Assembly: GCF_020184175.1 (NCBI RefSeq) | Contig: NC_065531.1 | Coordinates: 61,334,806 to 61,398,805, forward strand | DNA from: Aphis gossypii | Lineage: Eukaryota > Arthropoda > Insecta > Hemiptera > Aphididae | DNA: 64,000 nt | Direction of reading: 5' to 3' | Shown: positions 31,453 through 42,194 of the stretch, piece after piece | Position numbering within the stretch: the stretch's first letter is position 1 | Layout: each line of letters starts with the position of its first letter | Translations under genes and position numbers: made by a program | Notes under the pieces: generated by a model | Told to the model about the DNA's origin: nothing | Database searches by the model: none | The model's input: only the letters and a program-made list of their open reading frames with translations

Positions 31453-31877
31453 TATTGTTTTTGTGAGTCTTATATATATATATATAAATAAAAAACGAAA
31501 CTATAATATATCCATTATTTTAGGATATATCGCGATAGGAAAATCTTCACGGACCTGTCCTGTATATGAAGCCCAACTACTAAAATCAGATTTATTTATA
31601 TAAATTAATTATTCAAATGTATATACTTATTACTATTATCATTTTTCTATATTGAAAAAAAATCAATTAATATAAACAATAATATAATAGATTAGATTTA
31701 CATTCAAGTATTTAAATATATACGAATAACACTTTCTTGTCCTATGACGTAAAACGTAGTGTCGATTTGCTTGATTATATTAAGATTAAAGTGCATCAGT
31801 GGGTCATTGCTTGTGTTTATACTGAAACGGATATTTAGCCGTATATTTAACCATATAGACGTGTATAAAATATGTAT

Positions 31878-32049
31878 CAGTTCGTGTTCAACGTCTGACC
31901 GTTCAACACGTGTGTTCTCCTATAATATCGCATTTATAGCTATCGATAGCATTAACACACCAGTCTGTTTTAATACTCAGCGTTGCAGGTAATATGATTA
32001 TAATTATCGTCTTAATTACACCAATTAAATAAATATCCCTATCATTACG
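31878..32049 (+). promoter_or_regulatory. LINE 5' UTR with likely internal promoter
   Basis: Jockey- and I-type elements transcribe from an internal TATA-less promoter at their first base. The start CAGTTCG fits an initiator, and GTCTGACC about 15-25 bp in resembles a downstream promoter element. The position is directly supported by the target duplication. Promoter activity is inferred. Confidence 0.5.
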
Positions 32050-33504
32050 ATGGGCGATAAGCCCACCACCATAACAACCATATCTGACGATATGAACAAC
32101 ACAAATAGTGCTTCCCAACATATACATAATACTACAACATTTGCAGATATAGCCTCCAAGGTTACATTACCAAAAATGAACCAAGCAATAGTTTTTAACT
32201 CTATTAACAACATTAAACAAATCGAATACGTTATCGCAATTAGTAAAATTATACCCGCAGAAAATATTCAATTTGTATCACGCATTTCAAACAACCGATT
32301 CTGCATATTCTTCAATAGTCAAGCCGTCATGGAAAATCTACTCAAAACTCACTCTTCAATTCATGTTAATGAAACAGAAATCCCCATCCGTAGACTTATA
32401 AATTCGTCTAAAAGAATCATTCTGTCCAATGTTTACCCTACTATCCCAAATCAACTTATACTAAACGCTCTCCATGAAACAGGGATTAAAACCACTTCTC
32501 ATATCTCTCATATGAAAGCTGGTTTTGCAACAGAACAATTCGCGCATATACTAAGTTTCAGAAGACAAGTGTATATTAGTCAAGACAGTGTATCCAAACT
32601 ACCTAGTTCAATCACAGTAACATTAGAAAACACTACCTTTAGAATATTTATTACCGATGACACCGTAACTTGTTTTCAATGCCATAAAACCGGGCATTTT
32701 TCAAGCCAATGTAAAAATATACCCGAACAATTCAATATCATCGATATGACCGAAACCGTCATGGAAGAAACCAATGACCCGTCATCAACCTCAAATATAG
32801 GCAAAAATGTATCTCTCTCGCCACCCACTATCGGTAATGCTCAAAATATCTATTCCACTCAAAATAACGATCCTTTAACACCTAACCAAGCAAATGATTA
32901 TGATGATCTAATATCTATCGATCAACCCAAGAAGCACTCACTAGCCGAAAAACTCAAATCATCATCCAACAAAATTGTCAAGGTAACTTCTCCAAACCCA
33001 GTTAAACGTCCAGCCCCGTCAACTACATCTCAACCACCATCTCCTAAATCTTCACACTCATCCAACTCGCCTTCAATAATGAAACCTCCTAACGCACCTG
33101 AAGGAAAAACCCAGCCATCAATTAAACTTAATGGAAATGTACACAAAAAACCGAAAGTTAGAACCAGTACTAGTTCTACCGATAGCTTCTATTCTAATAT
33201 CGATGTAGGGTTAAATCCAGCCGAAGATCTGTTCAACGCCAACCCTCAAATGTCCTTATCACTCAATCAATTTAAAGATTTCTTCGAAAACTCGCAAGGA
33301 TGCACTGATCTTGAGAGTTTATGTATCGAGCACCATACCAGTCCAGAAATTATAATCCAAATCATTACAAACATCTACCCTGTCGTAACAATAAAAAGTA
33401 TTAAAAACCGTCTAACTAGATTATCAAAAGCACTCGAAAAAGTCCGAGACATTAATTCTAGTCAGACTTTCTATACTGACAGTAATGATGACGAAACCTA
33501 CTAG
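32050..33504 (+). CDS. LINE ORF1, gag-like nucleic-acid-binding protein
   Basis: This 484-residue protein should bind the element's RNA and help form the ribonucleoprotein. Only one CCHC zinc knuckle is visible, CFQCHKTGHFSSQC at residues 208-221, with the spacing C-x2-C-x4-H-x4-C. The 120 residues before it (KRIILSNVYPTIPNQLILNA onward) resemble the conserved region preceding the knuckles in jockey/X-element ORF1 proteins. Residues about 230-390 are low-complexity, rich in Ser, Pro, Asn and Thr. The ATG at 32050 is the first in frame after the 5' UTR. ORF2 starts 56 nt after the TAG, in the -1 frame. That frame is already open from 33492, so reinitiation or frameshifting could both serve ORF2. 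Confidence 0.9.
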   Translation: MGDKPTTITTISDDMNNTNSASQHIHNTTTFADIASKVTLPKMNQAIVFNSINNIKQIEYVIAISKIIPAENIQFVSRISNNRFCIFFNSQAVMENLLKTHSSIHVNETEIPIRRLINSSKRIILSNVYPTIPNQLILNALHETGIKTTSHISHMKAGFATEQFAHILSFRRQVYISQDSVSKLPSSITVTLENTTFRIFITDDTVTCFQCHKTGHFSSQCKNIPEQFNIIDMTETVMEETNDPSSTSNIGKNVSLSPPTIGNAQNIYSTQNNDPLTPNQANDYDDLISIDQPKKHSLAEKLKSSSNKIVKVTSPNPVKRPAPSTTSQPPSPKSSHSSNSPSIMKPPNAPEGKTQPSIKLNGNVHKKPKVRTSTSSTDSFYSNIDVGLNPAEDLFNANPQMSLSLNQFKDFFENSQGCTDLESLCIEHHTSPEIIIQIITNIYPVVTIKSIKNRLTRLSKALEKVRDINSSQTFYTDSNDDETY

Positions 33505-33560
33505 CTTGTTTGATATCCATCTACCTCTACGTACCAAATAAACCAAAGATCAAATCTATC

Positions 33561-36500
33561 ATGACAATTAATAATAGTCTTAAAGTTCTTCAATGGAATC
33601 CAAATGGATTCTACTCCAAATTAGACGAAATCAATTTATTATTAAACAAATACTGTCCAATCGCAATATGTCTACAAGAAACCAATTTTATCAACGACAA
33701 GGTCTGCACCCTAAAAAACTTCACAACATACTACAAAAATAGAACCAATGCTGGCAGAGCCAGTGGTGGGGTTGCAATCTATGTAAATTCAAATTATCAT
33801 TCGGAAGAAATTTTCGTTAATACCAATCTAGAAGTGGTCGCAGTAAAAGTTTTAATCAAAAACTCAGTTACAATCTGCAATGTATATCTACCGAACTCTC
33901 AAAATTTTGAGCAATCCGATATTCAAAACATTATTAATCAACTCCCCTCCCCTTATATTCTCTTAGGAGACTTCAACAGCCACAGTCCTTTGTGGGGCTG
34001 CTCCTCTCTTGACTCACGAGGATCAAAAATCGAGCAAACACTATACAGCAATAATGATCTTAATATACTTAACAGTGGCCAAGCTACAAGAGTTAGCGCA
34101 AGTACGGGACACTTTTCAGCCATCGACCTTTCATTCTCATCAGCTACAATCACTCCCTACATAGATTGGGATGTCGTACCAGAATTATCAAGTAGTGACC
34201 ACTTTCCTATCATTATGACGCTAAATCACGCAAACTCCCATAATCATTTTACTGGAAAAAAAAAATGGAAATTAAAAAATGTCGATTGGAATAAATATCA
34301 AACGGAAATTGATAAAAATATTGATTCAACTCCTTGGGCTTATACTAATAATGTTGAAGATAAGATAAAACTGTTCACCGACCTCATTTTAAATACAGCC
34401 TCTGACGTTTTCAAATTTACTAGTTACTCTGGAAAGAGACCTCCAGTCCCTTGGTGGAATAAAACAATTAAACACGCTATACGGATAAAAAAGACTGCCT
34501 TTAACAGATACAAACGAACTTTAGACCTACAAGATTTTATACAATTCAAAAAAAACAAAGCGCTAGTCAGATACCTTATTAAAAGTGAAAAAAAAAAGTC
34601 ATGGATAAATTTTACATCTAGTCTAAACAGTCATATTTCCCCAACTATAATGTGGAATAAAATTAAAACATTAAAAGGAGTTCCTTTTACACAAATAAAA
34701 ACACTGTTAGTAGGGCAAACTATTTACACAGATCCTAAAGAGATAACCAACCAAATAGGACAGTTTTTTTTCTCTAACAGTAGTACCGCTAGTTTAAATC
34801 CAAACTTTTTAAAATTTAAAGAAACTCAAGAATTGATTACCTTACCGAGCCCTACAACAACAACAAGTCAAGGCTCAATTCTCAACGATCCTATTACCAT
34901 GTCAGAACTTAACTCTAGTCTTGAAGGGAAAAAAAGTAACAGTTGTGGACCAGACAATATACCGTTCTTATTTCTCCAGAACATCTCCATTAAAGGCAAA
35001 ATCCTACTCCTCGAGTTGTATAACAATGTTTGGTCGGCCGGTATTATACCATCGTTATGGAAAAATGCTAGCATTACCCCTATTCCTAAGAAAGAGCAAG
35101 ACAAACATAAACCTTCAGGTTATCGCCCTATTTCTGTCTTATGTAACATGAGCAAAATACTTGAAAAAATAATTTATAACAGGCTTAATTGGTACGTACG
35201 AAAATTCAATCTGTTATCTCCAAACCAGCACGGATTTAGGAAATCTCACTCCACTTCAGATTGCCATGTTAAAATTGAAACGGAAGTACTAGAATCCTAT
35301 GCCAACAAACAAACCATGATTCTCATTAGTCTAGACCTTCAGAAAGCTTATGACACAGTCTGGCGACATAGAGTCTTAAGTATACTAAGCAAATGGCACA
35401 TGAATGGGCAAATGTTACAATTTATAACAAGTTTTCTTAAAGAACGTTCTTTCCAAGTAAGAATAAATGAACACATGTCAGATAAATTTGATCTCGAGAA
35501 TGGAGTCCCACAAGGATCCCCCCTGAGCATTCTACTTTTTCAAGCTGCAATCAACAACCTACCAGATGTAATTTCACATCCTGTCAAATCAATTTTGTTT
35601 GCCGATGACACATATATTTATCTCAAAGGGAAAAACGTTAAATCAATGACACGCCAACTCCAAGATTGCCTAAACGATCTGTCCAAGTGGTGCTTCCACT
35701 CAGGTTTTATTTTCTCACCAGAAAAAACAAAATGTATAATGTTTACCAAAAATAATCCAAGTTCAAAACCAAAGTTATTTTTGGGAAACACACCCTTACC
35801 CTTTGTTAACAACATGAAAATTCTAGGTTTGATTTTCGATTCCAAACTCACTTGGAAACCTCATATAAGTAAGGTAAAAACCACCACAACCAAAAGTATC
35901 AATATCTTAAAAACGTTGAGCCATGCGGAATGGGGAGCTGAAGGTATTATATTAATCAACTTATATAGATCTCTCGTTAGGTCCAAATTAGACTATGGAT
36001 CCATCTGCTATACCAATGCAAACCCCAATATTCTTAAAACAATTGATATAATTCACAACAGTGGTCTAAGAGTTGCAACCGGAGCATTTCGAAGCAGCCC
36101 CATTCCAAGTATTTTATCTATCTCAGGAGAGCCTCCCCTTCATATTCGTAGAATCAAATTAGCCCTAAATTATATTGCTCGCATCCTATCCTCCCCAGAA
36201 AACTCGACATTACCATTTTTAACACAAAATCGTTTTGCAAATACATTTTGCTCCAATCCCAATCTGAAGAAACCACTGAATTTAAGGATGTTATATGAAA
36301 TGTCGCACACCAATATTGAGCCAAATTTAAATATCAAACGAGAATGCAGTGTGGTACCTCCTTGGAGGGCTCCAACATTTTTTGTGGACACCAGTCTAGC
36401 GGATCATAGCAAAAAAGAAACGTTAAATGTTATATATAAAAATTTATTCAATGAAATCATAGACTCTTCTCCATCTAACCCACAAATCTATACAGATGCC

Positions 36501-37283
36501 TCTAAAACAAACTCTGGTGTTGCGATCGCTATCATAAACGGAGAGCAATCCATATCGTACAAATTACCAGACCATAACAGTATATATACGGCGGAATACT
36601 TTGCACTCCTGGAAGGAGTCCTCCTAGCCATTCAACTACCCCAATCCACCATTAACATTTGTACAGATTCGCTCAGTGCTCTAAACAATCTGAAATATAA
36701 TCTACACTCAAGCATCCTAGCAATCAAAATAAGCAACATCATTGAAAAAGCCAACAAGAACATACGTTTTATATGGACACCTGGTCATTGTGGAATTGAT
36801 GGCAATGAAAAAGTTGACAAAGTAGCTCGTGAAGCAGTAAACAATCCGCTTACAGAAACACGCACGTACTCCTCACTCGTCGACATCCATAGGAATGTCA
36901 ACACCTTCTGTACCAATTTATGGGAATCAGAATGGCGGCGTACACCCAACAATAAACTTAGAGAAATCAAAAATACTACCATATACTGGCCTAAACCCCA
37001 TACATCTAATCGCAAAGAGGAAGTAGTAATGAACAGATTACGTATAGGTCACTCAAAGATGTCCCATGGACATCTAATGCGCAGAGAAGAACCTGCAATG
37101 TGCCTAACCTGCGGAGAACCGCTCACAGTCAAGCACCTCCTTATCCACTGCCGTATCCACACAGAAGCCAGAAAAAGTCTCAAATTGCCCGACAACCTCT
37201 TTGAAGCCCTCAACCCAACTCACGACAACACCAACAAAATAATCTCATTTTTAAAACTAATTGAAATGTATAATTTAATTTAA
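33561..37283 (+). CDS. LINE ORF2: endonuclease, reverse transcriptase, RNase H
   Basis: This 1240-residue polyprotein is counted from the ATG at 33561. The frame is open 17 codons further upstream but without ATG. An APE-type endonuclease fills residues 8-220: QWNPNG, QET (Glu40), LLGDFN (Asp137) and SSSDHFP (Asp213-His214). The reverse transcriptase spans about 440-720, with SLDLQKAYDTVW, GVPQGSPLS (648-656) and the catalytic FADD (680-683). RNase H spans about 974-1092, with YTDAS (Asp979), TAEY (Glu1012), CTDS (Asp1036) and GHCGIDGNEKVD (Asp1086). All four acidic catalytic residues are kept. A C-x2-C-x7-H-x4-C finger follows at 1181-1197. The protein nicks the target and reverse-transcribes element RNA in place. 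No frameshift or missing catalytic residue was seen. Confidence 0.95.
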   Translation: MTINNSLKVLQWNPNGFYSKLDEINLLLNKYCPIAICLQETNFINDKVCTLKNFTTYYKNRTNAGRASGGVAIYVNSNYHSEEIFVNTNLEVVAVKVLIKNSVTICNVYLPNSQNFEQSDIQNIINQLPSPYILLGDFNSHSPLWGCSSLDSRGSKIEQTLYSNNDLNILNSGQATRVSASTGHFSAIDLSFSSATITPYIDWDVVPELSSSDHFPIIMTLNHANSHNHFTGKKKWKLKNVDWNKYQTEIDKNIDSTPWAYTNNVEDKIKLFTDLILNTASDVFKFTSYSGKRPPVPWWNKTIKHAIRIKKTAFNRYKRTLDLQDFIQFKKNKALVRYLIKSEKKKSWINFTSSLNSHISPTIMWNKIKTLKGVPFTQIKTLLVGQTIYTDPKEITNQIGQFFFSNSSTASLNPNFLKFKETQELITLPSPTTTTSQGSILNDPITMSELNSSLEGKKSNSCGPDNIPFLFLQNISIKGKILLLELYNNVWSAGIIPSLWKNASITPIPKKEQDKHKPSGYRPISVLCNMSKILEKIIYNRLNWYVRKFNLLSPNQHGFRKSHSTSDCHVKIETEVLESYANKQTMILISLDLQKAYDTVWRHRVLSILSKWHMNGQMLQFITSFLKERSFQVRINEHMSDKFDLENGVPQGSPLSILLFQAAINNLPDVISHPVKSILFADDTYIYLKGKNVKSMTRQLQDCLNDLSKWCFHSGFIFSPEKTKCIMFTKNNPSSKPKLFLGNTPLPFVNNMKILGLIFDSKLTWKPHISKVKTTTTKSINILKTLSHAEWGAEGIILINLYRSLVRSKLDYGSICYTNANPNILKTIDIIHNSGLRVATGAFRSSPIPSILSISGEPPLHIRRIKLALNYIARILSSPENSTLPFLTQNRFANTFCSNPNLKKPLNLRMLYEMSHTNIEPNLNIKRECSVVPPWRAPTFFVDTSLADHSKKETLNVIYKNLFNEIIDSSPSNPQIYTDASKTNSGVAIAIINGEQSISYKLPDHNSIYTAEYFALLEGVLLAIQLPQSTINICTDSLSALNNLKYNLHSSILAIKISNIIEKANKNIRFIWTPGHCGIDGNEKVDKVAREAVNNPLTETRTYSSLVDIHRNVNTFCTNLWESEWRRTPNNKLREIKNTTIYWPKPHTSNRKEEVVMNRLRIGHSKMSHGHLMRREEPAMCLTCGEPLTVKHLLIHCRIHTEARKSLKLPDNLFEALNPTHDNTNKIISFLKLIEMYNLI

Positions 37284-37395
37284 GAATCTATATTGTACAA
37301 CTATGTTACTATATGTACTGAACACTTAATTTGTGTTGCAAGCTAATAACCTTAGCAGTTGATGCTGTATCATGAATAAAAAAAAAAAAAAAAAA
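37284..37395 (+). terminator. LINE 3' UTR and poly(A) tail
   Basis: The 94 nt after the ORF2 stop end in catgaataaa, and then 18 A reach 37395. The overlapping AATAAA would serve as the polyadenylation signal of the element's RNA. Confidence 0.7.
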
Positions 37396-37402
37396 TATGT
37401 AT

Positions 37403-38045
37403 AACCCAACGAAGACTTAGACAGGTATGGGTATAGAATATACGTACCAACACTTTTTATTCGTTAAATATTTACAACATCTACAGTTGTAATAGCGTGG
37501 GCGATATTATAATATATGTTTGTTTCTAATATATTAATATTTGGAGTAAAGGTTTATTTTGAGGTGTTATTTTTAAAGAGCGAATTCTAAAGCAGAATAT
37601 TATTTACCGAAGTTATCTGATTGAAAACCGATTTTTTTCCGTCGTCCTGGCTAGTACTAAAGATATGGGTTAAGTATAGTTGGGTGATGTATAATCACCG
37701 AGGCCGCGGCGCAAAAGTGCACTTGCCGTTAACGACGTCGATGATATTAAATTTTAAAATTGCATTTACCCTTTTATTTATTTGTGCATTTAAAAATTAG
37801 TCGTAAGTACGACATTTAGTCTTTAGCCGAAAAATGTTATGTATCATCTCACATCTTACTAAAATACATATTTAACGATTTCTTGCATCTTAATATTACT
37901 GAAACAAATATTATTATGAGCTTCAGAGAAACAAAACAACAATACAATAATATGTTTTATTATAGCAATAAGTCGTATAACTTTGCATTAAATTTAGTAA
38001 TGTTACAACATTACATAAACAGGGTAATCATCAAAAATGTAATCT
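37403..38045. other. AT-rich sequence, no gene seen
   Basis: There is a small GC-richer patch near 37700 (caccgaggccgcggcgcaaa). No exon, ORF or repeat boundary was recognised. Confidence 0.4.
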
Positions 38046-38989
38046 ATTAGCGTCAGTAGCGGTGCGTGAATACAATTTACGGGGAGGCTTAACATTTGTT
38101 TAACTATTGGCTATTTATATAAATTTTTACTTAAAATATTAGTATTTTATTCAATGCCGTAACTGATTAAATTAGCTAAATAATTCCGAATATAGTTAGT
38201 TATATTTTTGACAGATAATTTATTCAACTTCATTATAAGTTATTAATTTGAACTACTGAAAAAATATAGATAAATTGCATCGTTTCTTATATTATACAAT
38301 ATATTGTTAGGTTTAAATATATTTATACACAGAAATTAAATCCAAACTTTAATTAATTAATATTTATTTTATACATATAATTAAAACTTATCAAATAACA
38401 AGTATAAAAATTGTATCTATAACATTAAAAATATTTAAAATAATATTTTAGCCATACTTTTTTATAAACAAGTTCAAACCTTCGTTCTTTTCTTTCTGTA
38501 CACCGATTACGAATATACTATTAAAATAACCTACCACCCGGTGGAAAATTCTACTGATGAGACTAGTCTCACGGACTCCATACAAAAACCACTATCGCTG
38601 TGATCCCCCCTCTGAACTTTTAAATACCATCTATAATACTAGTTCGAGACTGTTGATCAACCGTCTCATTCGTATTATGACCTCATAGTCCGTCGTTAAT
38701 CATTATCGCCAATTCCAAGAATGGTGTACCTAGTGCTATTTTCCTAGAACGTATGCGTATTACGTATACGTACACCACGACAGAGAGAATATTTATACAC
38801 AAACCCGTATATTAATATATATAATAAATATAGTTGACAAAAGTGGTATTATATTTATATAGATTACACAAACACCTATGAGAAAATATTTAAAAAAAAA
38901 ATTAAAAATTAGTTTTGTTGCTATGTATTATAATTGTTGGGGATATGCCGTCTCAAAGGCTCCCCTGACGCACTACCCCTGATTAGCGT
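38046..38989. mobile_element. Non-autonomous hAT element with exact 8-bp duplication
   Basis: The element runs from 38054 to 38981 (928 bp). Its ends are related inverted repeats: CAGTAGCGGTGCGTGA with GGGGAGGCTT on the left, and inverted CAGGGGTAGTGCGTCA with GGGGAGCCTT on the right. ATTAGCGT occurs on both sides (38046-38053 and 38982-38989). The 8-bp duplication and CA(G/-)TG-type ends point to hAT. It has no transposase frame, so it needs a transposase in trans. It is a different family from the hAT relic at 11156. Confidence 0.85.
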
Positions 38990-41269
38990 ATCAGTTGTAT
39001 TTTTGATTTCGACTGTTTATAGTTGCACACCCAGTATTATATAACTTTATACATGATGATGGTGAACCTCAAAATAAATTTAAACTATATTTAATTCAAC
39101 ATATAATTTATTTTAATTAATAAATAATACGGTTCAAAAATGTGATATTATTCATAAATTAATGATATTGTTATAGATGAAAATAAATATAAAAATAAAT
39201 TAAATGTAAATATATATTTTAATTAAATTTAAAAAAAAATGATTTTATCTACACATTAAATGTGTTATTCATTTACTATTGAAGGTAATAACTCGTTATA
39301 GTTCAATGTTTCAACCAATTACGTAATTTTTTTTATCATAATACATTTATAATCTGTAAAATGTCGATGATACTAGTAAATTGACAGGAAATTAATGGTA
39401 AATATGCATTTTTAAGTTCGGTATGATTCATTAACCCATCTCAATAAAAATTCCTCATACTTAAATTGAGCAACCTTTTAAAACATAAACTTATCAGCAA
39501 CATAAACTAGCCTTTTAATTTATCCAAAGTAGAAATAATTAAATAAATACGTATATTATAAAGTTTATGGAAAATAGGCCATAATCATTTATTTTGATTT
39601 AAATAATATTGAGTATAATATAAAATTCACATTATTTTTCATGATAGATAAAATGTATATAACATAGAATATATATACATATTTTTTTATACATGCATAT
39701 ATTTTTTTTTATATCATTTTCAAATTCCACGCGTGTATCAGTTAGTAGGTATATGATAGTATGCCACAATGCGGAATATTATAATCATAAAATATATAAG
39801 AAGGCCACCAATATATATGTATTGTTTACATTTTTTAACCATAATATTACATTAAAATATGTAATATATACATTTTATGTTGTATTTCAGTTAAATAATG
39901 TCTGATGTCTGGACGAAATGGGAAATGATTTTTTTTTACTTGATAACCTTGATTTATAGGTTTTAATTAATATTATTTACACATAAAATTTGAACAATCA
40001 TCAAAATTCAATTTAATTAAAATGTTTATATAGTATTTGTGTGTAATATTACATACATTATTTAATTCTTAATATTATTTCGATAAGCAGTGAATACTAC
40101 TAATTTCACTTAAAATATAGTTTATACAAAATAAAAAACCAACAGTTCAACTAAATTTAACAAATTTGTCTGTAAGTTATAACTGTATATTATGCACAAT
40201 TATAGACATGTTATATTTTTGTATAGATTGGTTCATTGTTATAAATAAATTTTACTGCAAATACTTAATTTTTTTTTATATTTCTATAATATTTAACTTT
40301 TTGTTAAATATTTAAGCTAAATATTACAATAATTAACAACATTAAAACTTTAAACACATACAATTTTTATAGAACATAAATATTTTATATAGACCAGTTA
40401 AAAAATCTGAAAGTATTGAAATTCTATTATTTATCTCGTATATCTACTATTGAAGTGTATAAACCGTGAATGTGACTAATGATTAGAAATAAATAGGTAA
40501 TCATAATGGAAAATAAAAAAAAAGTATTACTATTAAACTTTCGCAAAGATATAATTTATGAATACTATTAACAGTATTAACTTTATACTTGATGAATTTC
40601 GAGGAGAGTATAATGAACGCAATGGCACATATTCAATGATATCCTGTATTTCCCCAAGTTAAAAAAACTTTAAAAAAGATTTGTCTATTTTAAAACAAAT
40701 TGTATAGTATAGTATATTATACATAATATTATGTACAATGCAAAATGTACATGACAATATACAGATCTAATTTTTCCAATAATATTATTATTATAATTAA
40801 TAAACACAGCATACAGCAATGTAGCTATTTTGCCTATACATTACGCCGTCTCACATAATACAATTTTAATTGTCAGGTGAGTATTTGGTTAAAGTCAACT
40901 GAATAATATTTGTTACACTTATAACCCAATTTATTATTATATGCAATATATTGTTATTCCCATTGTTGAATTTATTGTATTGATTTGACTACTCCAAGTA
41001 CCAAATTAATAAGCAATATTAGGATTTATTTTATTATTGCTATTTAATAAATTAACTATTTTGAAATTGGCAGACTGTGACAATAATGTAGTTTTACGAT
41101 GTTAATCTAAAAAAATAGATTCCAAACATAAATATAATAGGTATGATTGTTTTTTTTTCATTTAATTGTATTTCATAGTTATATCGTTCCACAAAAATAA
41201 AGTAATGAGAAAATACAGCATTCAGAAAACGACTCTGTGTGGAGATGTGGGATTATTTATATAATATAC

Positions 41270-41560
41270 TACCTATATCTAATGCTTTGATGAAGTTGAA
41301 ACGTGATGCCAATTCATCGACGTTCTTTTGCTGCTTTTAACGCTTATCCGAGAACTACCAAAAAATTCGAAAATTACCTTTCTAAAGTACCTACCATCAG
41401 TGTTCAATTTCAAAATATAGAGCTACAGCATTTTACGACCCCAAAAAGTGTTTTCTGAAAAATAATTCGTAAAAGGTAGTAATAAAGAGCACACATCATT
41501 GTAAAAGTTAAACCAATATATTCCTTTCTTTATTCAAAATATAAAATTAAATGTTTAAGA
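41270..41560. repeat. Dispersed aphid-type repeat copy
   Basis: It contains gacgttcttttgctgctttt, cgcttatccgagaactacca and cgaaaattacctttct, followed by the cacatcattgta ... caaaatataaa tail shared with 1-112. I associate this combination with a very common aphid repeat, from memory rather than a search. Confidence 0.55.
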
Positions 41561-42163
41561 AAATTTCACTCAGACGTGTAAAGTAAACATAAAAAATAAC
41601 TATAATATAAAGTATGCATAGAATAAAATAATATATATTTATATATATATACATATACGTATAATGCATTGGATAAATAAATAATAAACACGTTATTCCC
41701 GTTCAATGTATTATAATATTAGATAATAATTTTTGTCAAACGTAAAAAAATACGTTTTAAAAATATTAGACATATGTTATGGAAGTATGGAATAAACATA
41801 TAATGTATAAATTCCCCGGACAAATTGAAATGCGAACTGCGAATACATACAAATCATTATTTATTATTACTAAAAATTATATAATATTAATACATTCTGA
41901 ATACTTTAAAACAATAACGATAATAATTCATAATAATATACCTAATATTGATGGTACAAATATTATATATATAAAAAAAAAAAAAAATACGATATTATAT
42001 TGAAATTATTTATAATTATATTATTACTTACTTATTTGTGTATAATTTGCTAAAATGGTACTTAGCATTGCTTTCCTTTACTTAAATTTATTTATTCTGA
42101 AAAGCTGCATACAAGTGTATCGATCATATTATTTTACACCAAAATCAGAGTAGGCGTGGGCTA

Positions 42164-42164
<1 letters not shown>

Positions 42165-42191
<27 letters not shown>
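42165..42191. repeat. (AT)n microsatellite
   Basis: Uninterrupted AT dinucleotides, about 13 units. Confidence 0.9.

Positions 42192-42194
<3 letters not shown>

Larger units (their letters stand above)
31878..37395 (+). mobile_element. Full-length non-LTR retrotransposon (I/Jockey-like, with RNase H)
   Basis: The element has a 172-nt 5' UTR starting CAGTTCGTGTTCAACGTCTG, ORF1, ORF2, a 94-nt 3' UTR and an 18-A tail (37378-37395). It is flanked by TATGTAT at 31871-31877 and 37396-37402. Four preceding A extend the match to 11 bp but merge with the tail. Both ORFs are uninterrupted. Endonuclease, reverse transcriptase and RNase H are all encoded, which points to the I-like part of the Jockey superfamily. 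The exact clade needs a tree. An intact coding frame, complete ends and a preserved duplication indicate recent insertion. It lies in intergenic sequence, downstream of the microexon gene. Confidence 0.93.
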
